NCBI GenBank assembly: GCA_023399465.1
Contig: JAEWPB010000030.1
Span: 1 to 7,960 of the forward strand
DNA length: 7,960 nt
Direction of reading: 5' to 3'
From: Pseudomonadota bacterium
GTDB lineage: Bacteria > Pseudomonadota > Alphaproteobacteria > Rhizobiales > Rhizobiaceae
Shown here: positions 4,646 to 7,960 of the stretch, piece after piece
How the letters are laid out: every line of letters begins with the position of its first letter
Position numbering within the stretch: the first letter of the stretch is position 1
Notes under the pieces: generated by a model
Databases searched by the model: none
Told to the model about the DNA's origin: nothing
What the model saw: the letters and a program-made list of their open reading frames with translations, nothing else
Position numbers and translations under genes: made by a program

Positions 4646-6862
4646 GTGATTCTCAAGACTGCTACGGCACGAAACATGTTTGCCATTGTGATGACCGGCC
4701 TTTTGACTTCTATAGCCACGGCCGCCATCGTATTTTGGTTGTCCTATCAGCAATTGACTGAGCGCAGTATTGCGGAAATGACGAATGCCGCCGCGGCGAG
4801 CGCCAACCGTGTCGAGACGACATTTGCGGAAGCAAGGACGGTGGCGAACGCTTTGCGCTCGGCGCTTTACGCGGCAAGGCAGGGCGGTACGCCTTCCCGC
4901 GAGGCGGTCGATGCGCTGCTGAACAAGCTGCTTGTCGACAACCCGCAGTTTCTCGGGCTGAGCACCGGCTGGGAACCTAATGCCTTCGACGGCAAGGATG
5001 CGGAATATGCCGGCAAGCCCGGACATGACGCGACCGGTCGCTACATTCCCTATTTCGTCCGTTCCGGCGGCGCGATTTCTCGCGAACCGCTCGTCGACTA
5101 TGACGAGGCGGGCGCGGGCGACTATTACCAGGTGCCGAAGAAGACCGGGCTGGATATGGTCGCCGAACCCTACAGCTACGAGATCAACGGCCAAAGCGTT
5201 CAGATGACTTCGATCATGGTGCCGCTGATGGCGAACAATGCCTTCATCGGAGTAACCGGGGTCGATATGGCGCTCGACAACCTCTCCGCCGAGCTTGCCA
5301 AGATCAGGCCGTTCGGCACCGGTTTCGTATCGCTGGTCAGTAAGGACGGCGGTATCGTCAGCCATCCGGATGCAGGCATCCTCGGCAAGTCGCTGAAGGA
5401 TAGCGGGCTGGAAGCAGCAGGGTGGGGCGCGCTTGTGTCCAGGACCGGAGTGGCGTCGGAAATGACGCATGGCGACGGTTCGGCCTATCTGGCGGTGGCA
5501 ATGCCGGTCAACGTGCTGCCGGATACGACGTGGTATGTCGTGGTGTCGGTGCCGCGGGCGACGGTCTTTGCCGGCCTTACCCAGCTAGCGATGGTTTCGG
5601 TTGCGGTCATTGCCTTTGCTGCCCTGATCATGATCATTGTCGGCTGGGCGCTGGCGACGCGCTTCCGCAAGCGCGTTGGCGCAGTCATCGCCGTGACCGG
5701 GCAGATTGCGGCCGGCGAGACGGATGTCGATCTCTCGGAAGCCGAGCGGCAGGACGAAATCGGCGAACTCGCCCGGTCGTTGCGTGTCCTTCGCGACGAG
5801 ACCATTGCCAAGATGAGGCTCGAATCCGAAGCGGATGCCAACCGTTCGCTTTCCGAACGCGAGCGCCAGGAGCGTGAGGCGCAGAAGACGAGGGATGCCG
5901 CAGAGGTTCAGCAGGCCGTCGACGCACTTGCCTCGGGCCTCGGTCAACTCGCTGACGGCAATCTGGCCTATCGGATCGCCAATCCGTTCGTTGAACGCCT
6001 CGACCGGCTGCGGATCGACTTCAACGAGTCCGCGGAAAAGCTGCACGAGACGCTGCGGGCTGTGGGCTCCAACGCAAGAGCAATCGATGCCGGTGCCGAG
6101 GAAATCCGCACTGCCGCCGACGAACTGGCGCGGCGCACCGAACAACAGGCGGCGTCCGTCGAAGAGACCGCTGCCGCTCTGGAGCAGATCACCACGACAG
6201 TCAGGGACTCGGCCCACCGGGCGGAAGAGGTCGGCGCCCTAGTCGCCCGCGCCCGGGCCGGGGCTGAGAAATCCGGAGAAGTGGTGCGGAGTGCCGTCGA
6301 GGCGATGCACGCGATCGAATCGTCGTCGGGCGAGATCTCCAACATCATCGGGGTCATCGACGATATCGCCTTCCAGACCAACCTGCTGGCGCTCAATGCA
6401 GGCGTCGAGGCGGCTCGCGCCGGTGAGGCCGGCAAGGGTTTTGCCGTCGTCGCCCAGGAAGTGCGGGAGCTTGCACAGCGGTCGGCCAATGCCGCCAAGG
6501 AGATCAAGGCCCTCATCACCACCTCGGGCAACCAGGTTCGTTCCGGAGTGACGCTGGTCGGCGATACCGGCAAGGCGCTCGACGCCATCGTTGCCGAGGT
6601 CCAGGAGATCAATGCCCACGTGAACGCAATCGTCACGGCGTCGCGCGAGCAGGCGACGGGGCTGCAGGAGATCAATACGGCGGTCAACACCATGGACCAG
6701 GGAACGCAGAAGAACGCGGCGATGGTGGAGGAGCAGACTGCGGCAAGCCATGGGCTTGCCTCGGAAGCCGCGTCCCTCAATGCCCTGCTGGCGCAGTTCA
6801 ATCTCGCGGAAGCCCATGGGCAAGGCGGGCAGGCCTTGGCAGGGCGTCGCCACGCCGCCTGA
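4646..6862 (+). CDS. Methyl-accepting chemotaxis protein with periplasmic double-Cache sensor
   Basis: A 738-aa membrane chemoreceptor that would signal to CheA/CheW. The GTG start at 4646 is chosen because GGGAG (4634-4638) lies 7 nt upstream and a membrane helix follows at once; an earlier in-frame ATG at 4568 would add 26 unlikely residues. Order: TM1 about 11-33; periplasmic dCache sensor about 34-310 with GDYYQVPKKTG (158-168), EPYSYEINGQ and GVTGVD (Asp207); TM2 about 313-335; HAMP to about 390; an Arg/Glu-rich linker; a second HAMP-like segment near 425-475 (QLADGNLAYRI); and the signalling domain. The hairpin tip DIAFQTNLLALNAGVEAARAGEAGKGFAVVA begins at residue 573. The sensor resembles rhizobial McpU/McpX-type receptors for amino acids or quaternary amines, but the ligand is not determined. 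There is no C-terminal NWETF-like CheR/CheB tether. No che gene is adjacent. Confidence 0.93.
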   Translation: MILKTATARNMFAIVMTGLLTSIATAAIVFWLSYQQLTERSIAEMTNAAAASANRVETTFAEARTVANALRSALYAARQGGTPSREAVDALLNKLLVDNPQFLGLSTGWEPNAFDGKDAEYAGKPGHDATGRYIPYFVRSGGAISREPLVDYDEAGAGDYYQVPKKTGLDMVAEPYSYEINGQSVQMTSIMVPLMANNAFIGVTGVDMALDNLSAELAKIRPFGTGFVSLVSKDGGIVSHPDAGILGKSLKDSGLEAAGWGALVSRTGVASEMTHGDGSAYLAVAMPVNVLPDTTWYVVVSVPRATVFAGLTQLAMVSVAVIAFAALIMIIVGWALATRFRKRVGAVIAVTGQIAAGETDVDLSEAERQDEIGELARSLRVLRDETIAKMRLESEADANRSLSERERQEREAQKTRDAAEVQQAVDALASGLGQLADGNLAYRIANPFVERLDRLRIDFNESAEKLHETLRAVGSNARAIDAGAEEIRTAADELARRTEQQAASVEETAAALEQITTTVRDSAHRAEEVGALVARARAGAEKSGEVVRSAVEAMHAIESSSGEISNIIGVIDDIAFQTNLLALNAGVEAARAGEAGKGFAVVAQEVRELAQRSANAAKEIKALITTSGNQVRSGVTLVGDTGKALDAIVAEVQEINAHVNAIVTASREQATGLQEINTAVNTMDQGTQKNAAMVEEQTAASHGLASEAASLNALLAQFNLAEAHGQGGQALAGRRHAA

Positions 6863-6888
6863 TTTCCAAGCCTTGTGAACGAACACGG

Positions 6889-6913
6889 TGCCCGCGCTTG
6901 TCGCGGGCATTTT
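6889..6913 (+). terminator. Rho-independent terminator of the chemoreceptor gene
   Basis: A perfect 8-bp stem (TGCCCGCG 6889-6896 with CGCGGGCA 6902-6909) has the loop CTTGT and is followed by TTTT. It starts 26 bp after the stop codon. Confidence 0.85.
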
Positions 6914-6959
6914 CCGTTTCCGCCTGCTTCCGATACTTAGGCAATCGACAAAGTAATTA

Positions 6960-6987
6960 TTGACTCGCGTGAAGGCGAGGCTATAGT
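6960..6987 (+). promoter_or_regulatory. Sigma-70-type promoter of the ArsR-AHSA1 operon
   Basis: TTGACT (6960-6965) and TATAGT (6982-6987) are each one base off the consensus and 16 bp apart. The predicted transcription start falls at about 6994-6995, which is at or next to the A of the ArsR ATG. Confidence 0.75.
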
Positions 6988-7003
6988 TAAGCACATGCTT
7001 AAC
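6986..7003 (+). promoter_or_regulatory. 18-bp palindromic operator over the -10 box and ArsR start codon
   Basis: GTTAAGC-ACAT-GCTTAAC is a perfect 7-bp inverted repeat with a 4-bp spacer. It overlaps the last two bases of the -10 box and contains the start codon (ATG 6995-6997). ArsR-family repressors typically bind AT-rich 12-2-12-type palindromes at their own promoter, so this is the likely autoregulatory site: bound repressor would block RNA polymerase. Sequence symmetry is certain; binding is inferred. Confidence 0.75.
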
Positions 7004-7396
7004 CAACAGGCCGAACTCGACATGATGTTCCAGGCGTTGGGCGATCCGGCGCGCCGCAGCATGGTGGATCGCCTTTGCCGCGGACCGGCATCGGTCAGCG
7101 AACTCGCCGCACCGCTCGCGATGTCGCTGCCATCGGTGATGCAGCATTTGCAGGTACTGGAAGCGAGCGGCCTGGTGCGATCCTCAAAGACCGGCAGGGT
7201 CAGGACTTGCCGCATCGATCCGGCAGCGTTGAGTTCCGCCGAACGCTGGATCAACGACCGCCGCCGCCTGTGGGAAAGCAATCTCGATCGCCTCGGCGAT
7301 TATCTCAAGGCCAATACAGATACGCTTGAAACCACACGTGAAATTCCACGAACCGGACAATCCGACCAGATGGAGGAAGATCATGACGAAGCGTAG
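6995..7396 (+). CDS. ArsR-family winged-helix transcriptional regulator
   Basis: A 133-aa DNA-binding repressor-type protein. FQALGDPARRSMVDRL (12-27) is the family's opening helix. SVSELAAPLAMSLPSVMQHLQVLEASGLV (33-61) is the helix-turn-helix, and RSSKTGRVRTCRI (62-74) forms the wing. The ELCVCDL metal site of arsenic-sensing ArsR is absent, so it is not an obvious metal sensor. It belongs to the non-metal group usually paired with an AHSA1/SRPBCC gene. The start at 6995 fits the family N-terminus (MLNQ) but has no ribosome binding site and coincides with the predicted transcription start, implying a leaderless mRNA. ATGs at 7022/7025 are alternatives, but they would cut the conserved N-terminus and also lack a good site. 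The acidic tail overlaps the next gene by 14 bp, suggesting translational coupling. Confidence 0.92.
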   Translation: MLNQQAELDMMFQALGDPARRSMVDRLCRGPASVSELAAPLAMSLPSVMQHLQVLEASGLVRSSKTGRVRTCRIDPAALSSAERWINDRRRLWESNLDRLGDYLKANTDTLETTREIPRTGQSDQMEEDHDEA

Positions 7397-7865
7397 CGTA
7401 ATTCCCGCGACCTTTTCGATCGAGCGCCGCTATGACGCCCCTCCCGGGCGCGTGTTTGCCGCGTGGACGAGCGTCGAGGCCAAGCGGCAATGGGCGTTCT
7501 GCCATGCGGACTGGCAGCCGACGCTGTTCGAGATGGATTTTCGCGTCGGCGGGCGTGAGCGGATCAGGACCGGTCCTGAGAATGGCGAGGTCCATGCCTT
7601 TGAAGGCGTGTTCCACGACATCGTGCCGGATGAACGTATCGTCTACAGCTATGGCATGCATCTTGGCGAGCGGCGCATCTCAGTCTCGCTGACCACGATC
7701 GAAGTCAGGGCCGAGGGCCACGGCACGCGGCTGGTCTTCACCGAGCAGGGCGTGTTCCTCGATGGCTACGACGATGTCGCCGGACGCGAGGAGGGCACCC
7801 GCATCGGCCTCGACAATCTCAAGGAGTGGCTCTCGCCGGCACGTGCTGCCGCTGCGGCGCCCTGA
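7383..7865 (+). CDS. AHSA1/SRPBCC-domain protein partnered with the ArsR regulator
   Basis: A 160-aa cytoplasmic protein of the START/Bet v 1-like superfamily (Activator of Hsp90 ATPase homologue 1-like), which forms a hydrophobic ligand pocket. Conserved stretches are IERRYDAPPGRVFAAWTSVE (12-31), MDFRVGGRERI, FHDIVPDERIVYSYGMHL, and the C-terminal TRLVFTEQGVFLDGYDD. All are typical of the ArsR-linked subgroup. The start at 7383 has GGAGGAAG at 7372-7379 and overlaps the arsR end by 14 bp; an in-frame ATG at 7326 would only add 19 residues that overlap the ArsR tail. It is likely co-repressed by ArsR through the 6986-7003 palindrome. The ligand is unknown, and members are sometimes described as stress- or xenobiotic-related without firm biochemistry. 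Confidence 0.9.
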   Translation: MTKRSVIPATFSIERRYDAPPGRVFAAWTSVEAKRQWAFCHADWQPTLFEMDFRVGGRERIRTGPENGEVHAFEGVFHDIVPDERIVYSYGMHLGERRISVSLTTIEVRAEGHGTRLVFTEQGVFLDGYDDVAGREEGTRIGLDNLKEWLSPARAAAAAP

Positions 7866-7884
7866 GGCTATACCCTAGAAATTT

Positions 7885-7906
7885 CGCTCCCGGCAGTCCG
7901 GGAGCG
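7885..7906. terminator. Hairpin terminator shared by convergent genes
   Basis: A perfect 9-bp stem (CGCTCCCGG 7885-7893 with CCGGGAGCG 7898-7906) has a 4-nt loop. It lies 19 bp after the AHSA1 stop and 3 bp from the stop of the minus-strand gene. The 3' flank is TCCTC on the plus strand and AAATTTC on the minus strand, so the U-tract is poor in both directions, slightly better on minus. Confidence 0.6.
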
Positions 7907-7909
7907 TCC

Positions 7910-7960
7910 TCACTTCTCGAGGCAGGCCACCACTTCCACATGCGAGGACCAGAGGAACTG
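7910..7960 (-). CDS. C-terminal fragment of a minus-strand gene, possibly a TrmA/RlmD-type RNA methyltransferase
   Basis: Read on the minus strand, the last 51 bases give QFLWSSHVEVVACLEK followed by TGA (7912-7910). The FLWSxHVExVA ending resembles the C-terminus of class I SAM-dependent 23S rRNA/tRNA uracil-5 methyltransferases in rhizobia. Only 16 residues are visible, so the protein family is tentative. Support for it being a gene comes from the open frame to the window edge and the terminator hairpin directly after the stop. Confidence 0.55.
   Translation of the reverse strand, partial: QFLWSSHVEVVACLEK

Noticed and set aside
4435..4761. Possible small gene of 108 codons before the chemoreceptor
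   Set aside because: No ribosome binding site, no recognisable domain, and it overlaps the well-supported chemoreceptor start by over 100 bp in another frame.
6995..7396. Arsenic or metal-sensing ArsR
   Set aside because: The ELCVCDL-type cysteine motif is absent, no arsenic resistance gene is nearby, and the AHSA1 partner points to the non-metal group.

Overview
The window looks like chromosomal DNA of an alphaproteobacterium of the order Hyphomicrobiales (Rhizobium/Agrobacterium/Shinella-like). The reasons are high G+C, tightly packed genes with GGAG-type ribosome binding sites, BA14K-family envelope proteins (largely a rhizobial/Brucella family), and a rhizobial-style double-Cache chemoreceptor. 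No single close genome can be named from the sequence alone.

Layout, left to right. (1) Positions 1-134 are the 3' end of one BA14K-family gene, followed by a complete BA14K paralogue (275-844) with a signal peptide and a Trp/Asn repeat tract; a strong hairpin terminator follows at 876-897. (2) About 270 bp without a recognisable gene leads to an inverted repeat over a TTGACG box (1167-1182). Then comes a two-gene acyl-CoA operon: a 593-aa acyl-CoA dehydrogenase (1274-3055) and, 9 bp later, a crotonase-fold enzyme (3065-3820) whose active site looks more like an enoyl-CoA isomerase than a hydratase. It ends in a terminator at 3829-3863. (3) A small AhpD/carboxymuconolactone-decarboxylase-like protein (3985-4323) has a hairpin-rich leader and an atypical C-x-x-S motif. 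(4) An AT-rich spacer holds two perfect inverted repeats (4336-4380). It is followed by a 738-aa methyl-accepting chemotaxis protein (4646-6862, GTG start) and its terminator (6889-6913). (5) A compact ArsR-AHSA1/SRPBCC operon (6995-7865) is driven by a good sigma-70-type promoter. An 18-bp palindrome there covers the end of the -10 box and the ArsR start codon, suggesting a leaderless, autoregulated transcript. (6) A perfect 9-bp hairpin separates this operon from the 3' end of a convergent minus-strand gene (7910-7960), tentatively an RNA methyltransferase.

How the parts work together. The dehydrogenase and crotonase form a beta-oxidation-type cassette for an unidentified acyl-CoA. The ArsR and AHSA1 proteins form a typical regulator/effector pair. 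The other genes are independent units. I see no insertion sequence, CRISPR array, tRNA, rRNA or phage gene, and no clear evidence of a wholly new system. The most informative points are the regulatory palindromes and the atypical active-site residues in the crotonase and the AhpD-like protein.
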